Of a DNA stretch of 64,000 bases, positions 39,471 through 50,231 are shown piece after piece. Source of the DNA: Mesorhizobium sp. WSM4904 (GTDB taxonomy: Bacteria; Pseudomonadota; Alphaproteobacteria; Rhizobiales; Rhizobiaceae); contig NZ_CP121354.1 of NCBI RefSeq assembly GCF_029674545.1, forward strand, positions 1,116,001 through 1,180,000. The letters are read 5' to 3'. A program made the position numbers and the translations under genes. Numbering within the stretch: position 1 is the stretch's first letter; each line of letters opens with the position of its first letter. The notes under the pieces are model-generated. The model did no database searches. It had not been told where the DNA came from and was given only the letters and a program-made list of their open reading frames with translations.

Positions 39471-41654
39471 ATGATGGAAGATTCGCCCTTTGTCGCGGCC
39501 GCACCGGTGCTGGTGCCGATGCCGGCCGAACGGCCCTACACCTATGCCGTGCCGCCCGGCATGCGCGTGGTGCCGGGCTCGATCGTGCGCGTGCCGCTGG
39601 GACCGCGCCAGGTCGCCGGCATCGTCTGGGACGGCGTCGTCGAAACGGTCGATCCGAAAAAACTGCGGCCGATCGAGGAGGTCTTCGACTGTCCGCCGAT
39701 CGACAGGGCCATGCGCCGCTTCGTCGACTGGATCGCGCAATACACGCTGTCGGCCCCCGGCATGGTGGCGCGCATGCTGCTCAGGGCACCCGAAGCCTTC
39801 GACCCGGAACCGTGGATCGAAGGGCTGCAGCGCACCCTCGCGGAACCCGACCGATTGACCGACGCCCGGCGCCGCGTGCTGGAGACGGCCGAGGGCGGCC
39901 TTGCCTGGACACGTTCGGGGCTCGCGCATGCGGCGGGCGTCTCCTTCACCGTCATCGACGGCTTGAGGGCGCAAGGCGTGTTCGAGACGGTGATGATCCC
40001 GCCGCGGCCCGTGGTCGCCGCGCCCGATCCTTGCCATGCCGTGCCGGAATTGATGCCCGACCAGAAGGCGGCGGCCGACAAGCTGCGGGCGGCAATCGCC
40101 GCCGATGCCTTCAACGTCACTCTTCTCGACGGCGTCACGGGGTCGGGCAAGACGGAAGTCTATTTCGAGGCGGTGGCGGCGGCGCTCGACAAGGGCAGGC
40201 AGGTGCTGATCCTGCTGCCGGAGATCGCGCTGACCCATGCCTTCCTCGAACGCTTCCAGGACCGGTTCGGAGCCAAGCCGGCGGAGTGGCATTCGGACCT
40301 GCCGCCCAGGATGCGCGAGCGCGTCTGGCGGCAGGTGGCGGAAGGCGGTGTGCGCGTCGTCGCCGGCGCGCGCTCGGCGCTGTTCCTGCCGTTCAGGGAG
40401 CTCGGCCTGATCGTCGTCGACGAGGAGCACGATCCCGCCTACAAGCAGGAGGACCGCGTCTTCTACAATGCGCGCGACATGGCGGTGGTGCGCGGCCATA
40501 TCGGCGCCTTCCCGGTCGTGCTCGCCTCGGCGACGCCGTCGGTGGAGAGCCGGGTCAATGCAAGCCAGGGCCGCTATACCAGAGCGGTGCTGTCGTCACG
40601 CTTCGCCGAGGCGGCACTTCCCGACCTGAAATCGATCGACATGCGGCGCGCGCCGCCGGCGCGCGGCGGCTTCCTGTCGCCTGTCCTTCTTGAACAGATG
40701 CAGCGCACGCTGGAGAAAAAAGAGCAGTCGCTGCTTTTCCTCAACCGGCGCGGCTATGCGCCGCTGACGCTCTGCCGCGTCTGCGGCCATCGCTTCGGCT
40801 GCCCGGTCTGCTCGGCCTGGCTGGTCGAGCATCGCTTTCGCGGCCAGCTCGTCTGCCATCATTGCGGCCACAACGAGCGCCGGCCCGAAGCCTGCCCGGA
40901 ATGCGGCACGCTCGATCACCTCGTCGCCTGCGGACCGGGCGTCGAGCGCATCGCCGAGGAGGTGGTGGCGCATTTCCCGGAGGCGCGCACGATCGTGCTC
41001 TCGTCGGATCTCTTAGGCGGCGTGCGCCGGCTGCGGCTCGAGCTCGAGGCCGTCGCCAATGGCGAGGCCGACATCGTCATCGGCACGCAGCTCGTCGCCA
41101 AGGGCCACAATTTTCCCGGCATGACGCTGGTCGGCGTGGTCGACGCCGATCTCGGCCTCGCCAATGGCGATCCGCGCGCCGCCGAGCGCACCTTCCAGCT
41201 GCTCAGCCAGGTGACCGGACGAGCCGGCCGCACCGGCAAGAAAAGCCTTGGCCTGTTGCAGACCTACCAGCCGGACCACCCGGTGATGCGGGCGATCGTC
41301 TCCGGTGATTCGGAAGCCTTTTATGAGCGCGAGATCGCCGAGCGCGAGCGAGCGGCCCTGCCACCGTTCGGCCGGCTCGCCGGCATCATCGTAAGCGCCG
41401 CGACGCGAGGCGAGGCCGAAGGCCATGCGCGCGGCTTGCGGCGCGCCGCGCCCAATGCGTCCGATCTCTTCGTGCTCGGCCCGGCCGAGGCGCCGCTGTC
41501 GCTGATCGGCGGCCGCCACCGCTTCCGCCTGCTGGTGCAGGGCGAACGGCGCGCCGACATGCAGGGTTTTATTCGCGCCATGCTGGCGGACGGGCCGAAG
41601 CTGCGCGGCTCGGTGCGCGTGCAGGTCGACATCGACCCGCAGAGTTTTCTGTAA
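39471..41654 (+). CDS. priA: Primosomal replication helicase PriA, 727 aa
   Basis: The DNA helicase that restarts stalled forks. An N-terminal DNA-binding domain (VPMPAERPYTYAVPPGMRVV) precedes the helicase with Walker A GVTGSGKTE (about 221-229) and Walker B DEEHDPAYKQED. Eight cysteines in four CxxC-type pairs form the zinc sites (CRVCGHRFGCPVC and CHHCGHNERRPEACPEC). The C-terminal helicase lobe has GTQLVAKGHNFPGMTLVG and QVTGRAGRTGK. Two adjacent ATGs open the gene. A repeat and an accessory segment separate it from the atp operon, which is adjacent in many relatives. Confidence 0.95.
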   Translation: MMEDSPFVAAAPVLVPMPAERPYTYAVPPGMRVVPGSIVRVPLGPRQVAGIVWDGVVETVDPKKLRPIEEVFDCPPIDRAMRRFVDWIAQYTLSAPGMVARMLLRAPEAFDPEPWIEGLQRTLAEPDRLTDARRRVLETAEGGLAWTRSGLAHAAGVSFTVIDGLRAQGVFETVMIPPRPVVAAPDPCHAVPELMPDQKAAADKLRAAIAADAFNVTLLDGVTGSGKTEVYFEAVAAALDKGRQVLILLPEIALTHAFLERFQDRFGAKPAEWHSDLPPRMRERVWRQVAEGGVRVVAGARSALFLPFRELGLIVVDEEHDPAYKQEDRVFYNARDMAVVRGHIGAFPVVLASATPSVESRVNASQGRYTRAVLSSRFAEAALPDLKSIDMRRAPPARGGFLSPVLLEQMQRTLEKKEQSLLFLNRRGYAPLTLCRVCGHRFGCPVCSAWLVEHRFRGQLVCHHCGHNERRPEACPECGTLDHLVACGPGVERIAEEVVAHFPEARTIVLSSDLLGGVRRLRLELEAVANGEADIVIGTQLVAKGHNFPGMTLVGVVDADLGLANGDPRAAERTFQLLSQVTGRAGRTGKKSLGLLQTYQPDHPVMRAIVSGDSEAFYEREIAERERAALPPFGRLAGIIVSAATRGEAEGHARGLRRAAPNASDLFVLGPAEAPLSLIGGRHRFRLLVQGERRADMQGFIRAMLADGPKLRGSVRVQVDIDPQSFL

Positions 41655-41694
41655 AGGTGCGCTCGATTGCGGGCGAGGCGCGTCTAGCGCGGCT

Positions 41695-41812
41695 TAAAGC
41701 GCGTCGCGCTGAAAACGGATTCAGGCGACGCGCTTTAAGTCTTTGTTTTGATGCATGTCGTTTCTCCCAAAACCGCTGCGCACTTTTGGGCGACATGCAT
41801 TAAAATTCGATA
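41695..41812 (+). repeat. Two-hairpin ~110-bp repeat, copy A
   Basis: The first hairpin pairs AAAGCGCGTCG with CGACGCGCTTT. The second pairs TGCATGTCG with CGACATGCA and CCCAAAA with TTTTGGG. The right end ATGCATTAA supplies the TAA stop of the minus-strand antitoxin gene. It shares sequence and orientation with the copy at 44670-44775, and shape with the one at 60354-60459. Confidence 0.8.
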
Positions 41813-42045
41813 TCTCGCGACGGCGCTTCATTTCGCTCAAATTCGATACCGCCCGGAAACTCAAGCAAAAGGTCCGCGAAGTTTTTCTGGCTGCCTTGCG
41901 GATAAAGCTTTCGCCCTTCATCAACCGGGACAACCATGGCAGTCGGCTTGCCGTGTCTTGTGATGATGGTTGGCTCGCCGTTTTCTGCGGCCTCGACGAT
42001 CGCCGAGAGTCCTGCCTTGGCCAGCCCAAGCTGAATGGTTCTCAC
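41800..42045 (-). CDS. Phd/YefM-family antitoxin, no toxin partner, 81 aa
   Basis: A type II antitoxin of the Phd/YefM group: MRTIQLGLAKAGLSAIVEAA, then ENGEPTIITRHGKPTAMVVP and a toxin-binding tail FPGGIEFERNEAPSRDIEF, typical of complete family members. It starts at GTG (42045) with AAGGAGG 6 nt upstream. A PIN-type VapC or Doc toxin normally follows directly, but here the next 145 bp are a repeat and then priA. The stop codon lies in the repeat. It is therefore an orphan antitoxin, or the remains of a TA pair. Confidence 0.8.
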   Translation of the reverse strand: MRTIQLGLAKAGLSAIVEAAENGEPTIITRHGKPTAMVVPVDEGRKLYPQGSQKNFADLLLEFPGGIEFERNEAPSRDIEF

Positions 42046-42274
42046 GACGACCTCCTTGTGGTCTCATGTGCTCATAGTATCGGGAATCACCCAGGAAAGG
42101 GAACAACCGGTCATGAAAACCCTCGGCCTGATCGGCGGCATGAGCTGGGAATCGACGGCGATCTACTACCGCCTGCTCAACGAGATCGTGCGCGAGCGGC
42201 TGGGCGGGCTGCATTCGGCTAAGCTGCTTTTGTGGTCGTTCGATTTCGCCGAGATTGCCGAACGCCAACATGCA

Positions 42275-42284
42275 GGCGATTGGG
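42275..42284. repeat. Left target duplication of the IS4 element
   Basis: GGCGATTGGG, repeated exactly at 43608-43617 on the other side of the IS. A 10-bp duplication is in the range for IS4-family elements and shows a recent, unrearranged insertion. Confidence 0.9.
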
Positions 42285-43607
42285 CATATGCGCTAAGATA
42301 GCTTTGGCATGGCTTGAAATTTGCGTTTTCGCGGTGGCTCACGCCAACGATGCCGCAAGGCATGGAGATTTTGGCGCAAGCTTGCCAAGCGAGGCTGAGT
42401 AAAGATCGCTGCGATCAGCGAGGCGACGATCTGGCGGGTGGCGCGCCACAGCAGCGGGCGCCCGTCGCTCAAGGGGGAGAGACACCCAACTCCTGCGAGA
42501 GGGGTTCGGTCACAAGCGCGATGAGGAAGTGGGCAAGAATCCAAGGCTTTGCGATCCTTGGGTCTTTGGCGGGAGGCGCGCGCAGCCCGATCAGGCTCTT
42601 CAGACGCTTGAAGGCGAGCTCGATGCGCCAGCGCATGCGATAGAGCTTGAGAACCGTGCCGGCGGGAAACTCCTGCCGGTCAAGCGAGGTCACAAGGATG
42701 ACGAAGCCGGCCGCAATCAGCGTCTCGGGTCGAACCTTGTTGCCCTTGGCCTTGGCTTCCTTGTTGATTTTGCGCCGCGCTTCTTGTGCCGCTGCCTCGG
42801 ATTTGCGCAAGGCGATCAGGCGCATCTTCACAGGCTCGCCCTTCTTGAGGGCCAACCGGACAGGCGTTTCGAAGACTTCCTCGCGGCGGCTCTCCAGGTA
42901 GCCGATGAGATCGAACGCCTTGCCGTTGGCGTCGAGCCATCGCGCATTCTTCCACGACGCGCGCACGACAACGTCGCCGCCTTGCGCCATGACCCTTGCG
43001 ATCCGCTCGGCCTGCAGATAGGCGCGGTCGCCGATGCGGATCTCGCCCGCCACCACCGGCACGCGGTCGATCAGCTCGGCCTCGCTTTGGTCGGTGATCT
43101 CGAGGAAATCGAACTGCTCGCGCTCAAGCTCGAAGGCGCAGTGCATGCGCCAAAGGCCATTGTTCTTCTTCTCATGCGCACCGGCCTTGGCAACCGCCGT
43201 CGCATCGAGGATGCGGATCAGCCGGCCCTTGGCCAAGCCTTTTTCCTCGCGCTTCAAAAGATGCCCAATCAACTGCTGCAGCCACGGCCCTGCATTGCGC
43301 AGCCGGCCGAGCAAGGCCACGTCCGAGATGTCGGCAATCCCGCTCGCCGCCGCCCAGGCCACGACGCCCCGCATGCCCACCTTGCCAAGGCAGTAAGCCA
43401 ATGTCAGGCGCAACAGATCGCACGCCGACCGGATACCCCGCGGTCGCAGGAACGCCTTCGTCTCGCGCGCACTTCCTGCGATCAACTCTTCGCCGCCGAG
43501 AAGCGCAATCGTCTCGGCCCAGCCGTCATCAACAAGTGATTCGTGTGTCATCCTCAGCGTAGAATCACAACCGATTCCGCGCTGCAACACCTATCTTAGC
43601 GCCTATG
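42285..43607 (-). mobile_element. IS4-family insertion sequence, 1323 bp, intact
   Basis: Terminal inverted repeats of 17 bp: CATATGCGCTAAGATAG at 42285-42301 and CTATCTTAGCGCCTATG at 43591-43607, with one mismatch. It is flanked by the 10-bp direct repeat GGCGATTGGG. One minus-strand transposase gene fills most of the element; 42302-42468 is non-coding. The transposase frame is open with all catalytic residues, so the element may be active. Confidence 0.92.
42469..43551 (-). CDS. IS4-family DDE transposase, 360 aa
   Basis: Cuts and joins the ends of its IS. The catalytic triad is visible: Asp116 in RILDATAVAKAG, Asp175 in RIGDRAYLQ, and Glu311 in the YRMRWRIELAFKRLK box, which is a perfect Y-x2-R-x3-E-x6-K signature of IS4. 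The ATG at 43551 begins MTHESLVDDGWAETIALLGG. An in-frame GTG at 43590, touching the terminal repeat, would add 13 residues; neither has a strong ribosome-binding site, as is common in IS elements. Confidence 0.93.
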   Translation of the reverse strand: MTHESLVDDGWAETIALLGGEELIAGSARETKAFLRPRGIRSACDLLRLTLAYCLGKVGMRGVVAWAAASGIADISDVALLGRLRNAGPWLQQLIGHLLKREEKGLAKGRLIRILDATAVAKAGAHEKKNNGLWRMHCAFELEREQFDFLEITDQSEAELIDRVPVVAGEIRIGDRAYLQAERIARVMAQGGDVVVRASWKNARWLDANGKAFDLIGYLESRREEVFETPVRLALKKGEPVKMRLIALRKSEAAAQEARRKINKEAKAKGNKVRPETLIAAGFVILVTSLDRQEFPAGTVLKLYRMRWRIELAFKRLKSLIGLRAPPAKDPRIAKPWILAHFLIALVTEPLSQELGVSPP

Positions 43608-43617
43608 GGCGATTGGG
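43608..43617. repeat. Right target duplication of the IS4 element
   Basis: Second copy of GGCGATTGGG, directly followed by the rest of the racemase gene. Confidence 0.9.
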
Positions 43618-44263
43618 AGGGTGCGGGCGCCCTTCTCGTGGAAGCGGCGCGCGGATTGGAGGCGGCCGGCGCGCATGGGTTGGTGATCTGCACCAACACC
43701 ATGCACAAGCTCGCCGACGACGTGCAGGCGGCGGTGTCGATCCCACTCATCCACATCGCCGATGCCACTGCGCACGCCGTCGTCGAGGCGGGCGTGAAGC
43801 GTCCGGCGCTGCTGGCGACCCGCTTCACCATGGAGCAGGATTTCTACAAAGGGCGGCTTGCCGACAAATACGGGCTGCAGCCCGTGGTGCCCAATCAGGC
43901 CGGCCGCGACATGGTGCACCGGGTGATCTATGACGAACTTTGCCAGGGCGTCGTCGAGGACAGATCGAAGGCCGCCTATATCGCCGAGGTCGGCCGCATG
44001 CGGCGCGACGAGAAGGTGGACAGCGTCATCATGGGCTGCACCGAGATCACCATGCTGATCGGGCAGGGCGATTTCGATATCCCGGTGTTCGACACCACGC
44101 GCATCCATGCCGAGGCCGCGATCGAGTTCGCGCTGTCCTGACCAGGCGCTCTTCCGACGTGTCTTTCTTGCGCCTGTTCTAATGTGCCGGCGGCCATCTG
44201 GCGCGCGGCTTTTCCTCCGCTAGAATGCCGGCAATTTCAGAACAAGACTTTACGAGGGATCAG

Positions 44264-44659
44264 ATGGAATTCGCATTTCCGTGGCCGGCGAGCCAGGGCG
44301 AGTGGCTGGCTTGGTCGAGCGCCGTCGTCACGCTGCTCATCGGCCTGCTCCTATTCCTGGCGCCGAACCTCGCCTTCCGCATCCTGCGCCTGCAGGCCAA
44401 GCCGGAGAAGGCCGCGGCGATCGCCGAGGGGCGCGGCCGCATGTCGGGCTTCTATCTCGGCGTCAGCCTGTGCTGCATCCTCTTGGCGCAGCCGCTTCTC
44501 TACATGGCGCTCGGCTTCTCCTGGCTGTTCACCGCTTTCGGCCGGCTTTTGTCGATGATGTCGGACGGCGCCAACACCCCTTTCAACTGGGCCTCCATCG
44601 TGGTTGAATTGGCGCTGGCGGCGCTGCCGCTGGCCTTCGCCTTCGGCTTCGTGCCGTGA
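44264..44659 (+). CDS. Small inner-membrane protein, 131 aa
   Basis: Four hydrophobic segments (AWSSAVVTLLIGLLLFLAPN near 15-35, YLGVSLCCILLAQPLLYMAL near 64-83, SWLFTAFGRLLSMM, and IVVELALAALPLAFAFGFV at the end) separated by short polar loops, including a basic ILRLQAKPEKAAAIAEGRGR cytoplasmic loop. This resembles small DUF-type membrane proteins of rhizobia but no named family is certain. The ATG at 44264 has GAGGGATCAG upstream; one 13 codons earlier is possible. It lies inside the priA-atpH accessory segment. Confidence 0.65.
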   Translation: MEFAFPWPASQGEWLAWSSAVVTLLIGLLLFLAPNLAFRILRLQAKPEKAAAIAEGRGRMSGFYLGVSLCCILLAQPLLYMALGFSWLFTAFGRLLSMMSDGANTPFNWASIVVELALAALPLAFAFGFVP

Positions 44660-44669
44660 ATTCGCGACC

Positions 44670-44775
44670 AAAGCGCGTCGCGCTGAAACGGATTCAAGCG
44701 ACGCGCTTCAGGTTCTTGTTCTGATGCATGTCGTTCTCCCAAAACCGCCGCACAGTTTTGGGCGACATGCAGTAA
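44670..44775 (+). repeat. Two-hairpin ~110-bp repeat, copy B
   Basis: Same two-hairpin layout as copy A: AAAGCGCGTCGCGCTGAAAC, then CGACGCGCTT; later TGCATGTCG pairs with CGACATGCA and CCAAAAC with GTTTTGG. It is in direct orientation with copy A, 2.86 kb away, and the two copies bracket the accessory segment before the atp operon. Confidence 0.8.
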
Positions 44776-45009
44776 TCCGGCGCTTAAGGTGGCCTCCGCC
44801 GCCTGATGCGACAAAAGTGCCTGAAAACCATGCCGGACGATGCATTGCGGTCTTAAAAGGCCTGTGCTAGACGGCAATCGACTTTCGGCCGGGGATAGCG
44901 GAAGCCATCCCTCCGTGCTTGGAAAAATCGCAGTAAGGTCAAAGATTTAGCCAGAGTTTTTGCTCGCGCCAACAATCTGCGGCCTGTCAGACAAGAGAAA
45001 AGACGGTCC

Positions 45010-45570
45010 GTGGCCCAATCGTCATCGCCAATCTCAGCTGTCGCAGAACGCTATGCAAGCTCGCTGTTCGAGCTCGCGCTGCAGGAAAATTCGGTCGCCA
45101 AGGTCGAAGCCGACCTCAACGACTTCGAGGCGATGCTGAACGGCAGCGCCGATCTTGCCCGGCTGATCAACAGCCCGGTGTTCTCCAGCGACGATCAGGC
45201 CAAGGCCATCGGCGCGATCATCGGCAAGGCCAAGATCACCGGCCTCGTCGGCAACTTCCTGCGCGTCGTCGCCCGCAACCGCCGCCTGTTCGCCGTGCCC
45301 GGCATGATCAAGGCGTTCCGCCAGATCGCCGCCGACCATCGTGGCGAGGCTTCCGCCGAGGTCACCTCGGCGCATGCGCTGACGGCCGCGCAGCAGACCG
45401 AGCTCAAGGCGACGCTGAAGAGCATCGCCGGCAAGGACGTGGCCATCGCCATGACGGTCGATCCGTCGCTGCTCGGCGGGCTGATCGTGAAGATGGGCTC
45501 GCGCCAGATCGACACGTCGCTCAAAACCAAACTCAATTCGCTCAAGCTTGCACTGAAAGAGGTCGGCTGA
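45010..45570 (+). CDS. atpH: ATP synthase F1 subunit delta, 186 aa
   Basis: The delta (OSCP) subunit, which links the F1 head to the peripheral stalk. [20 protein letters not shown] at the start and [20 protein letters not shown] at the end are the conserved ends. It starts at GTG (45010). It is the first gene of atpHAGDC; its stop TGA overlaps the atpA ATG. F0 genes are not in the window, as usual for Rhizobiales. The preceding ~230 bp should hold the promoter. Confidence 0.96.
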   Translation: MAQSSSPISAVAERYASSLFELALQENSVAKVEADLNDFEAMLNGSADLARLINSPVFSSDDQAKAIGAIIGKAKITGLVGNFLRVVARNRRLFAVPGMIKAFRQIAADHRGEASAEVTSAHALTAAQQTELKATLKSIAGKDVAIAMTVDPSLLGGLIVKMGSRQIDTSLKTKLNSLKLALKEVG

Positions 45571-47099
45571 TGGACATCCGCGCCGCGGAAATTTCCGCAA
45601 TTCTGAAAGACCAGATCAAGAATTTCGGCAAGGAGGCCGAGGTCTCCGAAGTCGGGCAGGTTTTGTCCGTCGGTGACGGCATCGCCCGCGTCTACGGCCT
45701 CGACAACGTCCAGGCGGGCGAGATGGTCGAATTCCCGGGCGGCATCCGCGGCATGGCGCTGAACCTCGAAGCCGACAATGTCGGCGTCGTCATCTTCGGC
45801 AACGACCGCGACATCAAGGAAGGCGACACCGTCAAGCGCACCGGCGCCATCGTCGACGTGCCGGTCGGCCCCGGCCTGCTCGGCCGCGTCGTCGACGCGC
45901 TCGGCAACCCGATCGACGGCAAGGGCCCGATCAAGGCCACCGAACGCCGCCGCGTCGACGTCAAGGCGCCCGGCATCATTCCGCGCAAGTCGGTGCACGA
46001 GCCGATGTCGACCGGCTTGAAGGCCATCGACGCGCTGATCCCGGTCGGCCGCGGCCAGCGCGAGCTGGTCATCGGCGACCGCCAGACAGGCAAGACCGCC
46101 ATCATCCTCGACACGATGCTGAACCAGAAGTCGGTGCACGACAACGGCCCCGAGAAGGAGAAGCTTTACTGCGTCTACGTCGCCGTCGGCCAGAAGCGCT
46201 CGACTGTCGCGCAGTTCGTGAAGGTGCTGGAGGAGCGCGGCGCGCTCGACTACTCCATCATCATCGCCGCCACCGCGTCCGACCCGGCGCCGATGCAGTT
46301 CCTGGCGCCGTTCGCCGGCTGCACGATGGGCGAGTATTTCCGCGACAACGGCATGCATGCCCTCATCAGCTATGACGACCTGTCGAAGCAGGCCGTCGCC
46401 TACCGCCAGATGTCGCTGCTGCTGCGCCGCCCGCCGGGCCGCGAAGCCTATCCGGGCGACGTTTTCTACCTGCACTCGCGTCTCTTGGAGCGCGCCGCCA
46501 AGCTCAACGACGACAACGGCAACGGTTCGCTGACCGCGCTGCCGATCATCGAGACGCAGGCCAATGACGTGTCGGCCTACATCCCGACCAACGTGATCTC
46601 GATCACCGACGGCCAGATCTTCCTCGAGACCAACCTGTTCTTCCAGGGCATCCGCCCGGCGGTGAACGTCGGTCTGTCGGTGTCGCGCGTCGGCTCTTCG
46701 GCGCAGGTCAAGGCGATGAAGCAGGTCGCCGGCTCGATCAAGGGCGAGCTCGCGCAGTACCGCGAAATGGCGGCCTTCGCGCAGTTCGGCTCCGACCTCG
46801 ACGCCGCCACGCAGCGCCTCTTGAACCGTGGTTCGCGCCTGACGGAGCTCTTGAAGCAGCCGCAGTTCTCGCCGCTCAAGACCGAGGAGCAGGTCGCGGT
46901 GATCTTTGCCGGCGTCAACGGCTATCTCGACAAGCTGTCGCTCAACCAGGTCGGCAAGTTCGAGCATGGCCTGCTCAGCCACATGCGCTCGGCCGGCAAG
47001 GACGTGCTCGACGGCATCCGCAAGGAGAAGGCGCTGTCGGACGACCTGCGCGCCAAGCTGAAGGCGGAAATCGACGCCTTCGCCAAGACCTTTGCTTGA
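45570..47099 (+). CDS. atpA: ATP synthase F1 subunit alpha, 509 aa
   Basis: A non-catalytic nucleotide-binding subunit of the F1 hexamer. Walker A is GDRQTGKTA (about 169-177), and the signature [17 protein letters not shown] is at about 366-382. An N-terminal beta-barrel ([20 protein letters not shown]) and a C-terminal helical domain are complete. Standard length. The start overlaps the atpH stop; atpG follows after 29 bp. Confidence 0.98.
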   Translation: MDIRAAEISAILKDQIKNFGKEAEVSEVGQVLSVGDGIARVYGLDNVQAGEMVEFPGGIRGMALNLEADNVGVVIFGNDRDIKEGDTVKRTGAIVDVPVGPGLLGRVVDALGNPIDGKGPIKATERRRVDVKAPGIIPRKSVHEPMSTGLKAIDALIPVGRGQRELVIGDRQTGKTAIILDTMLNQKSVHDNGPEKEKLYCVYVAVGQKRSTVAQFVKVLEERGALDYSIIIAATASDPAPMQFLAPFAGCTMGEYFRDNGMHALISYDDLSKQAVAYRQMSLLLRRPPGREAYPGDVFYLHSRLLERAAKLNDDNGNGSLTALPIIETQANDVSAYIPTNVISITDGQIFLETNLFFQGIRPAVNVGLSVSRVGSSAQVKAMKQVAGSIKGELAQYREMAAFAQFGSDLDAATQRLLNRGSRLTELLKQPQFSPLKTEEQVAVIFAGVNGYLDKLSLNQVGKFEHGLLSHMRSAGKDVLDGIRKEKALSDDLRAKLKAEIDAFAKTFA

Positions 47100-47128
47100 A
47101 CGAAGCCGGACGGGATCGGGTTTGAAGC

Positions 47129-48013
47129 ATGGCTTCGTTAAAAGACCTTCGTAACCGTATCGCCTCGGTCAAGGCGACGCAGAAGATCACCAAGGCGATG
47201 CAGATGGTCGCCGCGGCGAAGCTGCGTCGCGCGCAGGAAGCGGCGGAAGCCGCCAGACCCTATTCCGAGCGGATGGGCGCGGTGCTGGCCAACATCACCC
47301 AGGCGATCGGCGGCGGCGGCGACGCTCCGGCGCTGATGACCGGCACCGGCAGGGACGACGTGCAACTGCTCATCGTCTGCACCGCCGAGCGGGGCCTATG
47401 CGGTGGCTTCAACTCGCAGATCGCGCGTCTTGCCCGCGATCATATCCGCAGGCTTCTCGCCGACGGCAAGCAGGTCAAGATCATCTGCGTCGGCAAGAAG
47501 GGCTACGACATCCTGCGCCGCGAATACGGCTCGCTGATCCTCGATCGTGTCGACCTGCGCGAGGTCAAGACGCTCGGCTTCGTCAATGCCGATGCGATCG
47601 CGCGCAAGGTCATCAACCTGTTCAACCAGGGCGGCTTCGACGTCTGCACGCTGTTCTATTCGCAGTTCAAGTCGGTGATCAGCCAGATCCCGACGGCGCA
47701 GCAGATCATTCCGGCAGCCCAGGCTTCCGCCGCAGCCGAGACGAGCAACGGCGCCACCGCCGTCTACGAATACGAGCCGGAGCCGGGCGAGATCCTTTCC
47801 GACCTCATCCCGCGCAACATCGCGGTGCAGATCTTCCGCGCGCTGCTCGAGAACGCGGCGGGCGAGATGGGCGCCAAGATGAGCGCGATGGACAATGCGA
47901 CGCGCAACGCCGGCGACATGATCAACAGGCTGTCGATCACCTACAACCGCCAGCGGCAGGCGCAGATCACCAAGGAACTGATCGAAATCATTTCGGGCGC
48001 CGAGGCGCTCTAG
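47129..48013 (+). CDS. atpG: ATP synthase F1 subunit gamma, 294 aa
   Basis: The central rotor shaft of F1. The N-terminal helix [20 protein letters not shown] and the C-terminal helix [20 protein letters not shown], then [20 protein letters not shown], form the coiled coil. [12 protein letters not shown] is the usual mid-protein motif. Length is typical. A 70-bp gap leads to atpD. Confidence 0.97.
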   Translation: MASLKDLRNRIASVKATQKITKAMQMVAAAKLRRAQEAAEAARPYSERMGAVLANITQAIGGGGDAPALMTGTGRDDVQLLIVCTAERGLCGGFNSQIARLARDHIRRLLADGKQVKIICVGKKGYDILRREYGSLILDRVDLREVKTLGFVNADAIARKVINLFNQGGFDVCTLFYSQFKSVISQIPTAQQIIPAAQASAAAETSNGATAVYEYEPEPGEILSDLIPRNIAVQIFRALLENAAGEMGAKMSAMDNATRNAGDMINRLSITYNRQRQAQITKELIEIISGAEAL

Positions 48014-48065
48014 GCGCGCCGCGCGAGGTCATCGATCTCGCGGCGATGGCGTGAACAACAGATAG

Positions 48066-49676
<1,611 letters not shown>

Positions 49677-49680
49677 AGAA

Positions 49681-49766
49681 GCGAATAGCGAATAGGGAGT
49701 AGCGAATAGGGATCGGTGGGCCGGCGGAGTTCTTCACTACTCGCTACTCACTATTCCCTACTCGCT
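49681..49766. repeat. 33-bp-arm hairpin repeat between atpD and atpC
   Basis: The left arm (49681-49712) is made of GCGAATAG and GAGTAGCGAATAGGGA units. The right arm (49734-49766) is its inverted copy with about five mismatches in 33 bp. Within each arm the motif (G/C)GA(A/G)TAG recurs. It fills almost the whole atpD-atpC gap, so the mRNA should fold into a long stem before atpC. Confidence 0.8.
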
Positions 49767-49774
49767 AGACAAGC

Positions 49775-50182
49775 ATGGCTGAAGCTTTCAAGTTCGAACT
49801 GGTCTCGCCGGAGCGGCTGCTCGTTTCCGAGCAGGTCGAGTCCGTCGTCATCCCGGGTGCCGAAGGCGAGATGACCGTGATGGCGCAGCACGCTCCGGTC
49901 ATGACCACGATCAAGCCCGGCGTCGTCACGGTGAAGACCGCGGCCGGCAAGGAAGAGCGCTACGTGGTGTTCGGCGGCTTCGCCGACATCCTGCCTTCTG
50001 GCTGCACGCTGCTCGCCGAATCGGCGACTCATGTGAACGACATCGACCGCGCCGACATCACCCGCCGCATCCAGGAGGCGAGGGAAGACGCCGCCGACGC
50101 CAAGGACGACGAGAGCCGTGCCAAGGCCGAGCAGTTCCTCAGCCAGCTCACCACGCTGGAAGGCGCGCTTATTCCAGCCTGA
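49775..50182 (+). CDS. atpC: ATP synthase F1 subunit epsilon, 135 aa
   Basis: The rotor subunit that inhibits ATP hydrolysis. The N-terminal beta-sandwich FELVSPERLLVSEQVESVVI, then PGAEGEMTVMAQHAPVMTTI, is typical; the C-terminal helices (ADITRRIQEAREDAADAKDD) are complete. Only CTAGACAAGC separates the hairpin repeat from the ATG at 49775, and no clear ribosome-binding site is visible. A terminator follows 24 bp after the stop. Confidence 0.95.
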   Translation: MAEAFKFELVSPERLLVSEQVESVVIPGAEGEMTVMAQHAPVMTTIKPGVVTVKTAAGKEERYVVFGGFADILPSGCTLLAESATHVNDIDRADITRRIQEAREDAADAKDDESRAKAEQFLSQLTTLEGALIPA

Positions 50183-50205
50183 CGACGGCTCCTTACAGAT
50201 GATTG

Positions 50206-50231
50206 AAAAGGCGGGGCTTGCCCCGCTTTTT
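50206..50231 (+). terminator. Terminator of the atp operon
   Basis: AAAAGGCGGGGC pairs with GCCCCGCTTTTT across a 2-nt loop, followed by C. GC-rich stem with T-run, 24 bp after atpC. Confidence 0.92.

Larger units (their letters stand above)
42113..44141 (+). pseudogene. Aspartate/glutamate racemase, split by an IS4 element
   Basis: The 5' part (42113-42284) encodes KTLGLIGGMSWESTAIYYRL through ERQHAGDW. The 3' part (43618-44141) continues EGAGALLVEAARGLEAAG to IEFALS. The two catalytic cysteines, in HGLVICTNTMHK and VIMGCTEITML, are both in the 3' part. Removing the IS and one target copy restores one frame of 231 codons, the normal length of YgeA-type racemases. The right ORF alone could start at an ATG at 43605 but lacks the N-terminal domain, so it is probably inactive. 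CCAGGAAAGG lies before the start. Confidence 0.9.

Noticed and set aside
43605..44141. The 3' half of the racemase as an independent functional gene
   Set aside because: It lacks the N-terminal domain, and precise joining across the IS restores a full-length frame, so it is the broken remainder.
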